From Lachnotalea glycerini (GTDB lineage: Bacteria; Bacillota; Clostridia; Lachnospirales; Lachnospiraceae), in NCBI RefSeq assembly GCF_003201285.1, contig NZ_QICS01000001.1, positions 582,678 to 646,677 of the forward strand: DNA of 64,000 nucleotides. The letters run 5' to 3'. Both the position numbers and the translations under genes were made by a program. The notes beneath the pieces are model-generated. The model worked only from the letters and a program-made list of their open reading frames with translations, was not told the DNA's origin and searched no databases. Every line of letters starts with the position of its first letter. The stretch's first letter is position 1. Of this stretch, positions 1-9,042 are shown one piece after another.

Positions 1-282
1 CCCTTTATAATTTTGATAAACCTCTATATTTTCACCTGAATCATAATTGCAAAGATCAATGTCAATGTTCTCTTTTGGATATTCAGCATTAGCATGATTA
101 CTTAAATACTCTGTATAAGTACCTTCCCGGCTCAGTCCATCCACCTTTGCGGTAAGATCCGTACTCTCATACTTATCAGCATAATTATCATTTACTGTCG
201 TCTTGTTTTTGACAAAGCAAATGATTCCTATTACGAGAACTACTCCAACCATTATTAATACTTTCTTAACAGCCGCTTTCAT
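1..282 (-). CDS. Partial secreted or surface protein, N-terminal 94 residues
   Basis: This open frame begins at an ATG at 282-280 and runs off the left edge, so only the first 94 residues are visible. A GGAGG ribosome site lies at 291-287. The N-terminus has a short basic stretch and one hydrophobic segment (about residues 8-23), so the product is probably exported or membrane-anchored. The following sequence, with Tyr-rich stretches and an acidic/polar character, resembles from memory the N-terminal carbohydrate-binding part of very large extracellular solute-binding proteins found beside Lachnospiraceae sugar transporters; this family call is inference. It points away from the AraC regulator at 659, so that regulator may control it. 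Confidence 0.55.
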   Translation of the reverse strand, partial: MKAAVKKVLIMVGVVLVIGIICFVKNKTTVNDNYADKYESTDLTAKVDGLSREGTYTEYLSNHANAEYPKENIDIDLCNYDSGENIEVYQNYKG

Positions 283-658
283 AATGCCTCCACTTATTTT
301 TTGAATCATTCCTAAAGATTACTGTTTGTCTATTGCATTACTATCAGAGAACCTTCTTTTTAATGTATAGCAATCTATTTTTAGATACCAATTCACTATA
401 TTAATATCATATCATTCTCAAATATTACTGCTTATCATTTATTGCTAGTTAATATGCAATTATTGCCTAATTATTCTGATTATTATTCCTTTTATTATAC
501 AATATTTACTTTGTAATATGTTATAATACTATTTAGCTAGTGCTTTCGTGCATTTTTTTCGTATTAATCGCATATTTTTGCATCTTTTTTCATAAATAAG
601 AGTGTAACATCTGTGCTCTTATGCCATCTCTGCACATATCATTTTGGGGGGAAATTAT
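283..658. other. Divergent intergenic region between partial gene and AraC regulator
   Basis: About 375 bp without a supported gene. A TATAAT lies at 522-527 on the plus strand, preceded 18 bp upstream by a poor -35 (TACAAT at 498-503), and is the best candidate promoter for the AraC gene. Between 550 and 590 the motif GCAT followed by a T-tract occurs at about 550, 570 and 580, a spacing of about two and one helical turns. This could be an autoregulatory binding region, but that is only inference. Confidence 0.3.
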
Positions 659-1597
659 ATGACAAAATTTAATAAAATAAAAAGAAATCATTTAGACTTT
701 TACACGCAAAACAGTGACTGGAAAGAACGCATTGTAGAAGGTGATTACGAAATCATCAAATACCAGAATGATACAATTATCCGTATCTGGTATAACGAAC
801 AGAATCAGAATTTTAAACCTCACTGGCACACTGCATTAGAAGTTATTATACCTGTAGAAAATTACTATGAGGTAATTGCATCATCCACTACTTATCATAT
901 CTTACCTGGTGAAATTCTTATCATTCCATCAGGCGAAACGCATCAGTTAATTGCCCCTGAAACAGGAAAACGCTTTATCTTTTTGTTTGATATATCTAAT
1001 ATCAGCAGACTGAAAGGATTTTCCTGTATCCAGTCTATGTTAAATAGCTGCCTTTATATGACAAAACAGACCTATCCTCAAATATACGAGGATATCTATC
1101 AGCTTCTATTACAAATTAGAAATGAATATTTTGGCAACAATGAAATCCGTGAGCTTGCTATTTATTCCCATTTAATTAATCTGTTTGTCATCTTTGGCAG
1201 AAACCGAGTTAGTAATACTGATATTTTTCCAAATGTACGGATTTATAAGCAGAAAGAATATATGCAAAAATTCAATAATGTTTTAGATTACATTGATTCT
1301 CATTATATGGAAGACTTGACCTTAGATGATATTGCTTCTTATAGTGGCTTTTCCAAATATCACTTCACCAGATTATTCAAGCAATATACCGAGTTTACTT
1401 TCTATGACTATCTTAGTTATAAACGTATCAAAACAGCAGAAAATCTACTGGCCAAACCAGATCTTTCTATTACAGAAATAGCCTTACAGTCTGGATTTAC
1501 CAGTATTACCACCTTTAACCGCATTTTTAAACATCAAAAAAATTGTACCCCTAGTGAATACAGAGCTTTATATAGTAAAGTACATTATACTAATTAA
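659..1597 (+). CDS. AraC family transcriptional regulator with cupin sensor domain
   Basis: The product (312 aa from the ATG at 659) is a two-domain AraC regulator, typical of carbohydrate-responsive control in Clostridia. Residues about 30-150 carry a cupin-like ligand-binding domain with the pattern HWHTALE and later GETHQL. The last 100 residues hold two helix-turn-helix motifs (YMEDLTLDDIASYSGFSKYH, then ITEIALQSGF and the conserved F/Y-R tail). An upstream TTG at 644 is also in frame, but it precedes the GGGGGG ribosome site at 646-651, so the ATG at 659 is preferred. It is divergent from the partial gene at the left edge and convergent with the alpha-galactosidase, and may sense a sugar for either. 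Confidence 0.9.
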   Translation: MTKFNKIKRNHLDFYTQNSDWKERIVEGDYEIIKYQNDTIIRIWYNEQNQNFKPHWHTALEVIIPVENYYEVIASSTTYHILPGEILIIPSGETHQLIAPETGKRFIFLFDISNISRLKGFSCIQSMLNSCLYMTKQTYPQIYEDIYQLLLQIRNEYFGNNEIRELAIYSHLINLFVIFGRNRVSNTDIFPNVRIYKQKEYMQKFNNVLDYIDSHYMEDLTLDDIASYSGFSKYHFTRLFKQYTEFTFYDYLSYKRIKTAENLLAKPDLSITEIALQSGFTSITTFNRIFKHQKNCTPSEYRALYSKVHYTN

Positions 1598-1692
1598 TAA
1601 GTTTCTCTCTTTTCTTTGATGGAAAGCTGTGTTTAACAAGCTTGTAATAAATTCCTCTCTGTATTCATCAGCTCTTTATGGGTACTGCTCTC

Positions 1693-1725
1693 AATTTTTT
1701 TAAAAAGAATAGGCATCAAATATTG
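1693..1725 (-). terminator. Possible terminator after the alpha-galactosidase gene
   Basis: On the minus strand a short stem AATAG/CTATT with an inner CA/TG pair and a bulge overlaps the stop of the GH36 gene and is followed by CTTTTT and an A/T run. The stem is weak, so this is a tentative call. Confidence 0.35.
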
Positions 1726-3923
1726 CTATTTTTTAATGACAAGTGAATCAAATGTCCCGTAAAATCACCACTGGCCCATGGAGTATTGAACTGATAGCCT
1801 CCATACATCAATTCTTCACCGGTATAGGTACGATTCTCTCCATCAATTTCATATTCGGCATCTGGATTTAGCCCTTTAAAACATATGGTATGAATTAACT
1901 CACCTGGATGAAGCACTACATGAATAAAAGTAACAAGTGCCTCTTTTTTGTCCTTAGATACCACCATATAACAGTCGTAGGTATGATTATCCGTATAAGA
2001 AGCAATTCGATAATAATCCCCATCCCGAACTAAATCATTGTACAAATGATATTCATTTATTTGCTGTGGAATCAATTCTTTGTCCTCTTTCGGTATTTTT
2101 GTTACATCCAGTTCATAACCGAAAGTTCCTGCCAAAGCAACCATACCTCTTGTATGAAATGAAGTGCTTCTGCCGGTAATATGATTGGGACAGTCGCTGA
2201 TATGTGCACCCAATGCTGACAGAGGATAAAGCATCGCTGTTCCTTCCTGAATAGCTAGTCGTTCTATGGCATCACTATCGTCGGAGGTCCATATCTGGGG
2301 ACCGTAATAGAGCATTCCGGGGTCAAAACGCCCTCCACCACTCGAACAGTTTTCCAAAAGCAGATAGGGGAATTGTGCCGTCATACGCTCCTGTAGCTGA
2401 TAAACTCCCAGAACGTAGCGGTGCATTAATTCTCCTTGTCTGTCAGGAGGCAGCCCAAGTGTGCCAAGATCGCAAAGTGAACGATTCATATCCCATTTGA
2501 TATATTCGATATTTGCACTATGTAATACCGTTGAAATCATTTCATAAATAGCATCCACAATCTCTTGTCTGGAAAGATCCAAAACATACTGGTTTCGTCG
2601 TAAACCTGCTTTTCTGCCTGGAATTGCAATTGCCCAGTCTGGATGTGCACGATATAGGTCAGAATTTGGTGAAACCATTTCAGGCTCCATCCAGATACCA
2701 AATTTCATTCCTAGTTTGTTTACCTCACTTACCAAAAAGGAAAGACCACCGGGTAATTTATCTTCATTTACAAACCAGTCTCCCAGAGAACTGCTGTCAT
2801 CATTTCTTTTACCAAACCATCCATCATCCATTACCAGCATCTCAATTCCAAGCTTTGAGGCTTCTCTTGCAATCGCTAATAGCTTTTCAGTATTAAAATC
2901 AAAGTAAGTTGCCTCCCAATTGTTGATTAAAATCGGACGCTTTTTGTTGGAATATGCTCCACGTATCAGATGCTTTCTATACAGATCATGTAAGCTTCTA
3001 GTCATACCGCCGATCCCTTTTGTACTATATACCAAAACTGCTTCTGGGGACTGAAAAAACTGATTTTCTTCCAATTTCCAACAAAAATCCTGTGGATGAA
3101 TTCCAATAACAAAACGTAATGCACCACTTGGCTCCAACGCGGTCTGAGTCAGAAAATTACCAGAATACACAAGATGCATGGCATAGACCTCTCCTTGGTT
3201 TTGATCAGTCGTATGTGCAGCCATCGCCATAAAAGGTTGGGACTGTTGACCTGTTTTACCACAAACAGAATTTACGTTATGAGTACCCATTGTAAGTGGA
3301 TACCGATTGATTCGGCACTCTCTTGCCCAATCTCCATGTAAGGTAATGATATCGAAGTTTTTATTATCCATATCTAAGCTGGCACTCATCACCTTTGTAA
3401 GGTAGAGTTTTGTTTCACTTTCATTGATGATTTTTACACTTCTGGTGATAACATCAATATTTTCAAACGTGTTATACATTAATATAACCTTTATTTTTAG
3501 AAGTTTATCTTCGCAAATAAGTTCTAATGTTGAACAATCTTCCTTTGTACCAAAGGTGGCCGGTAAATTCAGAAGCTTAGGTTTCCCTTTATAGATTTTG
3601 TGCTCTTTATAACATAACTTTAATGCGGTATGCCCGCTTTTGGTACGTATACCAATAGCATCCTCCTTGTAGTCACCCAGTCCATGAGAGGGATATTCCT
3701 TTGGATATGACCCCATAAAAGTAACACGGTCAAAAGAATTTTCATCCGGAACACTCGCCGGTTCTCCTAATCCCATAAGATAAGTTAATTGATGGCTTTT
3801 TATCTTTCTTCCATAGTAAATATGTGCCACAAAGTTTTCTTCTCCAATTATTCCAATCGAATAGCTGCTCCCCGGAGTATCTAATTTAAATAATCTTTCT
3901 TTTTCAAAATATTGAATCCCCAT
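1716..3923 (-). CDS. GH36 alpha-galactosidase (cytoplasmic)
   Basis: Cleaves alpha-1,6-galactosyl residues from melibiose, raffinose or stachyose. The 735 residues match the full length of tetrameric GH36 enzymes of the AgaA/RafA type: an N-terminal beta-sandwich domain to about residue 325, a TIM barrel from about 330 to 650, and a C-terminal beta domain. The catalytic nucleophile is visible in IKWDMNRS (D478) and the acid/base in WTSDDSD (D548); these numbers equal those I recall for Geobacillus AgaA/AgaB. There is no signal peptide, so the substrate must be imported, fitting the nearby ABC permeases. It is the last gene of the raffinose-type gene run, about 435 bp beyond the GH13 gene. Unlike AgaSK of Ruminococcus gnavus it lacks a fused C-terminal kinase; a separate kinase lies at 6107-7087. 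Confidence 0.95.
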   Translation of the reverse strand: MGIQYFEKERLFKLDTPGSSYSIGIIGEENFVAHIYYGRKIKSHQLTYLMGLGEPASVPDENSFDRVTFMGSYPKEYPSHGLGDYKEDAIGIRTKSGHTALKLCYKEHKIYKGKPKLLNLPATFGTKEDCSTLELICEDKLLKIKVILMYNTFENIDVITRSVKIINESETKLYLTKVMSASLDMDNKNFDIITLHGDWARECRINRYPLTMGTHNVNSVCGKTGQQSQPFMAMAAHTTDQNQGEVYAMHLVYSGNFLTQTALEPSGALRFVIGIHPQDFCWKLEENQFFQSPEAVLVYSTKGIGGMTRSLHDLYRKHLIRGAYSNKKRPILINNWEATYFDFNTEKLLAIAREASKLGIEMLVMDDGWFGKRNDDSSSLGDWFVNEDKLPGGLSFLVSEVNKLGMKFGIWMEPEMVSPNSDLYRAHPDWAIAIPGRKAGLRRNQYVLDLSRQEIVDAIYEMISTVLHSANIEYIKWDMNRSLCDLGTLGLPPDRQGELMHRYVLGVYQLQERMTAQFPYLLLENCSSGGGRFDPGMLYYGPQIWTSDDSDAIERLAIQEGTAMLYPLSALGAHISDCPNHITGRSTSFHTRGMVALAGTFGYELDVTKIPKEDKELIPQQINEYHLYNDLVRDGDYYRIASYTDNHTYDCYMVVSKDKKEALVTFIHVVLHPGELIHTICFKGLNPDAEYEIDGENRTYTGEELMYGGYQFNTPWASGDFTGHLIHLSLKNSNI

Positions 3924-4250
3924 CTTTTTACCCTTTTCTTTCTATACTAGTCAGTTATATTTTCTTCGATTTAAAAATCTTCATAGAATGAGACACTTCT
4001 TTCATAGAACAGACATCTTTTATCTGGTTCTGGACATCTATTCACAAGACTTTTATCACATAACAGCATACTATATTTTCTTATTTCTTTCCTATCATAG
4101 CTTGCGAAACACTTACCATATATTGCTGTTTTTTATTGAATTAGTAAAGAACAAAGTCTGCGATATTCCAGCGGATTTATATATTTATTCGTGCGCATCC
4201 TGCAAAGCATTTTTATGTAATAGGACGCAATTAGCTATAACCTATAACAC
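3924..4250. other. Intergenic region upstream of the alpha-galactosidase gene
   Basis: About 330 bp between the terminator after the GH13 gene and the GH36 start. A ribosome site (AAAGGGT) precedes the GH36 ATG. A plus-strand frame across 3988-4332 has no ribosome site, no recognisable similarity and runs through the terminator, so it is not called. I could not find a convincing -35/-10 pair, although the preceding terminator implies that the GH36 gene has its own promoter here. Confidence 0.4.
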
Positions 4251-4285
4251 AAAAAAGTGGAAAACTCATTATTTGAATTTTCCAC
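4251..4285 (-). terminator. Rho-independent terminator after the GH13 phosphorylase gene
   Basis: On the minus strand an 8-bp perfect stem GTGGAAAA/TTTTCCAC (4285-4278 and 4264-4257) is followed directly by six T residues (4256-4251). It lies about 75 bp downstream of the GH13 stop codon. Confidence 0.8.
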
Positions 4286-4359
4286 CTCAACAGTTCAACA
4301 ACAATAATAACTTCTGTATTATTTTAATTTAATCGTTTATTACATCAAGTTTATTATTC

Positions 4360-6057
4360 TTAATCCATATGAAATATTATTTCATTATTAATACTGATTC
4401 CTGTCATCTCAAACTCATATTTCTTTAAATCCACATTTAATCTTGCTTCACAGCCCTGATTCTTCCATACAAATTCTATACAACCACACTGTTCACGAAT
4501 CATTAAATCCGAATCAAAGCCAAATGCTGCAAATGTATTGCGAAACCTCAACATCGTTAATTGCTTTTTCACAACATCGTATTTCAATTTATCCTCAATC
4601 TGATTCAAGGAAAGATTACTACGGTTGATTTCCTTGTGACCACCTTCTCCTGCTCTTTCTATCGCCTCATAATCATTTTTTCCTGCAAATAAATCAAGAT
4701 ACCAAATCTGCGGCTTTCCTGGCATAAATAACTGTATTGCCCTAGCTAAAAGCATTTTTTGATCATCATCACCAAGTGCACTATAATAAGTAGCGTTTAC
4801 TTGATAATATACATTTTTCTGTCCGTGAAGGTTTTTAACATAGCCACCTCGTTCTACAACAATATCAATCAGTTTTCCAATCTGTTCTTCTGAAATCAAA
4901 CCTTTTAAATCTAATAAAGGAATTCCGTCATGACAACCAAGCATATTTACAACTCTTATCTTTTTTTCCTGTAATTCTTTTGCCCAGTTTACAAGGGTTT
5001 CTCCACTGCCTCGTTCCATTGCATCAATAATCAGACCTGGAAGAAAAAAGTCATAGGTCATATATCCTTTTTGGGCTAACAATTCATATGTTTTTTCAGC
5101 ATAGCTAGAATGAATTTCAGGCAAAAGTGTCAATTGATATTGATCTGCTAAATTTTGAACTTTTTTAAGCAAATCCCAAGTTCCAGGATTATTTAAAAAG
5201 TTCTTTTCACCAGGCGCTTTTGGTGCATAAGCAAATGCATCAAGACGAACAATTTTAGCTCCATAACTAGCAAGCGTTTTTAATGTATCATCATAATAGT
5301 CCCACACAAGAGGTGACTGTATATTTAAATCCATCTGTCCTAAATACTTGCGTTTAGACTCCAATAGTTCAATTACTCTTTTACTATATTTTTCATACCT
5401 GCCATATTGAATTTCAACAGGAGTTTTTCCTTCTGCTAATTCAGTATCAATCATCTTTGCTAATTCGACTGCTGATGCGTACTGTATATTCATTGCCTTC
5501 ATCAAATCCTGTGCATCCAATCGCTCATAACGCACTTCTTGATAGAAAGTGTTCCAGTAAGGAATATTTTTTCCATCTGGCATTCTGACCATAAGAATTG
5601 GTAACCCCTTCTTACGAAAGAACATGTTTTTAATCAATTTCTGATCTGGTTGGATATACCCATCCTCTGTCATTGTTCCATGATCTTTCCAGAATTGATT
5701 CCAATTAATAAAAAAGTCCTTATACTTTGAATTATTCCCATTTTTTAAGATGTCCTGAAACTGTTTTGAAAGAACAGAAGAATGATTTAATATAAAATCT
5801 AGTTTCAAATCAAGATTTAGCTTTTCTAACGTTTCAAGGTCTTCCCTGCTTGCTAAAAGTTCATTTAATTCATAATCAATAACGGAAAAGCCACGGTCTA
5901 AATCCGTATTAAAAATACTTGGAAGAATGTAAAATGTTTGGAATACATCTTTTACTTCCTTTTTATTAAGAAAATATGTAATGTCTGATAATGTACCACC
6001 AACGCTATCTGGATATGCATTTAACATTGGGCCATTATCTGTATATGTTTTGCTCAT
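4360..6057 (-). CDS. GH13 subfamily 18 phosphorylase, sucrose or sucrose 6-phosphate type
   Basis: An alpha-glucosyl phosphorylase expected to split sucrose, or more likely here sucrose 6-phosphate, with phosphate to give glucose 1-phosphate and fructose (6-phosphate). The GH13 catalytic triad is visible: nucleophile D273 in VRLDAFAYAP, acid/base E314 in LLPEIHS, and D377 in GCHDGIP. The N-terminal motif MLNAYPDSVGG and the overall layout are those of subfamily 18. At 565 residues it is longer than classical sucrose phosphorylases (about 490-505), so glucosylglycerate phosphorylase is a possible alternative. The choice of sucrose 6-phosphate rests on the adjoining kinase and GH36 genes, and is inference. 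No signal peptide; cytoplasmic. It lies 49 bp after the kinase gene in one transcription unit. Confidence 0.85.
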   Translation of the reverse strand: MSKTYTDNGPMLNAYPDSVGGTLSDITYFLNKKEVKDVFQTFYILPSIFNTDLDRGFSVIDYELNELLASREDLETLEKLNLDLKLDFILNHSSVLSKQFQDILKNGNNSKYKDFFINWNQFWKDHGTMTEDGYIQPDQKLIKNMFFRKKGLPILMVRMPDGKNIPYWNTFYQEVRYERLDAQDLMKAMNIQYASAVELAKMIDTELAEGKTPVEIQYGRYEKYSKRVIELLESKRKYLGQMDLNIQSPLVWDYYDDTLKTLASYGAKIVRLDAFAYAPKAPGEKNFLNNPGTWDLLKKVQNLADQYQLTLLPEIHSSYAEKTYELLAQKGYMTYDFFLPGLIIDAMERGSGETLVNWAKELQEKKIRVVNMLGCHDGIPLLDLKGLISEEQIGKLIDIVVERGGYVKNLHGQKNVYYQVNATYYSALGDDDQKMLLARAIQLFMPGKPQIWYLDLFAGKNDYEAIERAGEGGHKEINRSNLSLNQIEDKLKYDVVKKQLTMLRFRNTFAAFGFDSDLMIREQCGCIEFVWKNQGCEARLNVDLKKYEFEMTGISINNEIIFHMD

Positions 6058-6106
6058 AGATTCCTCTCATTCCAACTGAATATCAACTTAAATTGTATTC
6101 TATTTT

Positions 6107-7087
6107 CTACTGTTTACTCTCTAACATCAATTTACAATACTGGTTATATGTCAATAACTCTCCATTTTTGGATAGTATAATTTTAGCTTTATGTGACTGT
6201 TTCTCTAATAATTTCTGTTCAAGTTCTAGTACCATAGTCGTAAAAGGACTATCTGTAGCACCATCACGATTTCTTGCTCTCCTATGTGACAATGTTTCCT
6301 GCGGTGTGCTATTTAATAATATTGGAATGTCTACTCCCTGATAATTGTCACTATTTCCATGTGTCCACTCTATTACAAGTACATTTATTTTTGAAAAATC
6401 CACCTGCTCATACCATAATTCGGTATCTTCTCGTCCCATTCTTTTTAGCCAGATTTTTTCCTCTCCCTTTTTAAACGACGAAATAATAGATGTAATATCA
6501 TCAAATCCAATCTCATTTTTAGTTCCAAGATATCCTTGTAATCCTTTTTTTCCAAAATTAAGATAAGACTCAAACCACGGAAATGTTTTTATATGTTCTG
6601 GATTTGCATCATCACCGGCTTGTTGAAATTTATTAATAATATCAAATCTTTCTTTTGTATATTCCCCCTCCTTTATCATCCCTTTGATAGCACTTTCACG
6701 GAAAACATGTAATCTTTCTGCGTCATTATACTTTGGAATTTTATGCGGATAGTTGTCACCAGAAAGTGTATAACTTCCAACTTCAATCTGTTGGAAATAG
6801 TATGATATTAAAGATGCAATCTCTGATTTGCCAACGCCTGAACCTCCGCAAATTGCTATGACTGCCTTCTGATATTTGTTCTTCTGTATAATTGTATTTA
6901 TTTGTTTTAATAGTTCGGGGAAAATAATATTTGCTTTTGCAATATGTGTTTCATTAATTTCCACTTTATCTCCTGGCATATCACCATGAGAAATATCTGC
7001 CGAAACGACTGGCGGATTCCATGAATCCATTAGAATTTGATTGAATTTCTTATCTTTTAGTATGTTTGATTCCACTATATTTGTCAT
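6107..7087 (-). CDS. P-loop kinase, probable sucrose kinase like the SK domain of AgaSK
   Basis: A 326-residue ATP-binding protein with a clear Walker A motif (AICGGSGVGKSE, about residues 77-88) and a GDNYPHK segment like the substrate loop of uridine kinase-type enzymes. No signal peptide or membrane segment is seen. From established work, Ruminococcus gnavus AgaSK fuses a GH36 alpha-galactosidase to a C-terminal P-loop kinase that phosphorylates sucrose. Here a GH36 enzyme, this kinase and a GH13_18 phosphorylase occur in one run, so this is most simply the unfused kinase making sucrose 6-phosphate for the phosphorylase. The homology to the SK domain is inferred from memory and context, not from an alignment. 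It begins at an ATG at 7087 and ends 49 bp before the GH13 gene. Confidence 0.65.
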   Translation of the reverse strand: MTNIVESNILKDKKFNQILMDSWNPPVVSADISHGDMPGDKVEINETHIAKANIIFPELLKQINTIIQKNKYQKAVIAICGGSGVGKSEIASLISYYFQQIEVGSYTLSGDNYPHKIPKYNDAERLHVFRESAIKGMIKEGEYTKERFDIINKFQQAGDDANPEHIKTFPWFESYLNFGKKGLQGYLGTKNEIGFDDITSIISSFKKGEEKIWLKRMGREDTELWYEQVDFSKINVLVIEWTHGNSDNYQGVDIPILLNSTPQETLSHRRARNRDGATDSPFTTMVLELEQKLLEKQSHKAKIILSKNGELLTYNQYCKLMLESKQ

Positions 7088-7170
7088 AATATTTTACTCC
7101 TAATCTATACCATTCACCGAATTGCTAATCTTTAATCTATTTGAAAAAATGCAGTATCACACTTTTCCTG

Positions 7171-7995
7171 TTATAAATAAAGAAATGGCTCTTTCGCATC
7201 AACAAACTGTATTTCAAGATTGCCTGTAATATCCTGCATCCATGCACCCAGATGCTTCATTCCCATCTCTTCACTACGCTCATGACCTAATACAAGCATT
7301 CCTTTGTTCATTCCCATAGCTGCTGCATCTCTGACATAGGCGCTAATCGTCCATTCTGTAATATCACCGCATATAAGTAAATCCAGCTTATTCTCATGCA
7401 TAAGCTTCATTGGTAGTTCTTCAATTCCAAGTCCTAGACTCCCCCCGCCAACAAGTACTCCAACACGTTCTACAATCATTTTAGGATTTCCTACTATTTG
7501 TATTACACTCATATCCAGTTTTTCTTTAAAATACTTGCATAACTCTTCTAATGTAATGCTTGGCAACTGGTAGCATGCACCAAAATATTGCATTTCTTTT
7601 GGGCTTTGAATTTTGTATTTTCCCCAATCAAATTCCAAATCATATCCACGATAAATTCCGTCTTCATTCCCCATATGCATATGGTCATGAAATCTCCAGA
7701 TTGCAATATTATGGTCTTCAATTAGTTTTCTTTTTTGATGATATACAGGATCATTTTCTAGCCAATCGATCCCATCCATTCCTGTAAACCAGGTTGGTTC
7801 ATGGGTAATTATAAAGTTAGCTCCTATATCAATTGCTTTTTGTATTACCTCTACTGTTGCCATAAACGTAGTTACAATTTTCGTAACCTCCATATCATAA
7901 CTGCCTGTCATCAAACGATCGCAAGTCTTGTCTTGCGGCAATGGTTCCATTCCTGTTTTTTTAATGATTCCATCAATAATTTCTTTTACTGTCAT
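7171..7995 (-). CDS. Nif3-like dinuclear metal centre protein (DUF34)
   Basis: A member of the widespread Nif3/DUF34 family, hexameric proteins with a dinuclear metal site whose biochemical role is still poorly defined. Metal ligand motifs of the family are visible: IITHEPTWF, FHDHMHMG in the middle, and GHERSEEMG near the C-terminus. The start chosen is the ATG at 7995 (274 aa), because an AGGAGG sits six bases upstream (8007-8002); the longer frame from 8040 lacks such a site, and an ATG at 8001 is too close to it. It lies between the sugar permease gene and the kinase gene on the same strand, separated from the permease by a terminator hairpin, so it may head the enzyme operon. A specific role in sugar metabolism is not shown. 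Confidence 0.85.
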   Translation of the reverse strand: MTVKEIIDGIIKKTGMEPLPQDKTCDRLMTGSYDMEVTKIVTTFMATVEVIQKAIDIGANFIITHEPTWFTGMDGIDWLENDPVYHQKRKLIEDHNIAIWRFHDHMHMGNEDGIYRGYDLEFDWGKYKIQSPKEMQYFGACYQLPSITLEELCKYFKEKLDMSVIQIVGNPKMIVERVGVLVGGGSLGLGIEELPMKLMHENKLDLLICGDITEWTISAYVRDAAAMGMNKGMLVLGHERSEEMGMKHLGAWMQDITGNLEIQFVDAKEPFLYL

Positions 7996-8106
7996 CTTCA
8001 TTCCTCCTACAATTCGTAAAAACATCTCTGTTTCATTCATTAACGGTTTGCATTTTTTTAGAACAATCTATTCTATTCAGACGTTATCATCTTTATTTTT
8101 TCTCTT

Positions 8107-8133
8107 GAAAAGGCATGCATAAAAATGCATGCC
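8107..8133 (-). terminator. Terminator hairpin after the sugar permease operon
   Basis: A perfect 9-bp stem GGCATGCAT/ATGCATGCC with a 4-base loop (8112-8133) lies nine bases beyond the permease stop and is followed on the minus strand by TTTTC. It would separate or attenuate the transporter genes from the Nif3/kinase/GH13/GH36 genes. Confidence 0.75.
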
Positions 8134-8141
8134 CTGTTATA

Positions 8142-9035
8142 TCAGCCTTTTACTGCTCCCACTACTACACCTTTTATAAAATATTTCTGAATAAACGGAT
8201 AGATAATAACGATCGGAAGAATTCCAATTACAGCCATTGCCATTCTTACCGAAGTACCGGGCAAATCAATATTCCCTACGCCTAATAGATTAGAAGATCC
8301 TGATTTTAAAAATTGCACATTATTCATGATTTTAATTAATAGATTTTGAATTCCAAAGTATTTTGGTTTTGTTATATAATATAATCCATTTACCCAGTCA
8401 TTCCAGTAGATTAAAGCGGTAAATAAACTAATAGTTGCCACTGATGGTACAGAAAGTGGAATAATGATTTTCCAGAAAATACGAAGTTCGCTTGCACCAT
8501 CAATTTTTGCTGATTCTATTAATGCTTCAGGAATATTATTTGTATAATAATTTCTTACTAGAAATACATTAAAGGCCGTCAAAAAATAGTTTGGTAAAAT
8601 TAATGCCCATATTGTATTTTTGATATGAAATATACTTGACCACATAATATAGGATGATACAATTCCTCCATTAAAAAGCATTGTAAAAAATACAAAGAAA
8701 GCTAGAAAGTTACTATATTTAAAGTTTTTTCTTGACATGGGATATGCCAATGTTGTGGTAACAATAACGCTCCCTAACGTTCCCAATACAGTTACTATAG
8801 TTGTTATCCCATAAGATCTTAGTATTGTTTTTCCTTGATTAATAATATAATAATATGCATCAAAGCTAAATGCTTTTGGAAAAAAAGAGTATCCATTTGA
8901 AATTAATGCCTGTTCATCCGTAAAGGAAGCAATTACTATCAAAATAATTGGAAGAAGTGTAATAACCGATAATATCGTAAGAATAACGGTAGCACCTATT
9001 CTAAATTTTTTTTCATCTGTCATTTTATTCATCAT
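8142..9035 (-). CDS. Carbohydrate ABC transporter permease, LplC/MalG-like
   Basis: Inner-membrane subunit of a sugar or oligosaccharide importer. Six hydrophobic segments are visible, the first following the ATG closely, and the EAA loop is seen as EALIESAKIDGASELRIFW with the conserved G and IIPLSVP. The chosen start is the ATG at 9035 (297 aa), which has AAGGAAGG immediately upstream and begins eight bases after the stop of the preceding permease; the longer frame up to 9155 would run back into that gene. It pairs with the permease at 9043 and the lipoprotein at 9983. No ATP-binding subunit is present in the window for it, as is usual for this family in Firmicutes, which share an MsmK/UgpC-type ATPase. 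Confidence 0.93.
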   Translation of the reverse strand: MMNKMTDEKKFRIGATVILTILSVITLLPIILIVIASFTDEQALISNGYSFFPKAFSFDAYYYIINQGKTILRSYGITTIVTVLGTLGSVIVTTTLAYPMSRKNFKYSNFLAFFVFFTMLFNGGIVSSYIMWSSIFHIKNTIWALILPNYFLTAFNVFLVRNYYTNNIPEALIESAKIDGASELRIFWKIIIPLSVPSVATISLFTALIYWNDWVNGLYYITKPKYFGIQNLLIKIMNNVQFLKSGSSNLLGVGNIDLPGTSVRMAMAVIGILPIVIIYPFIQKYFIKGVVVGAVKG

Positions 9036-9042
9036 TCCTTCC

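Noticed and set aside
3988-4332. Plus-strand open frame of 114 codons
   Set aside because: No ribosome site, no domain pattern, and it spans a minus-strand terminator in an AT-rich intergenic region.
6107-7087. Uridine kinase or adenylylsulfate kinase
   Set aside because: The P-loop is similar, but length, remaining sequence and sugar-enzyme neighbours fit a sugar kinase role better.
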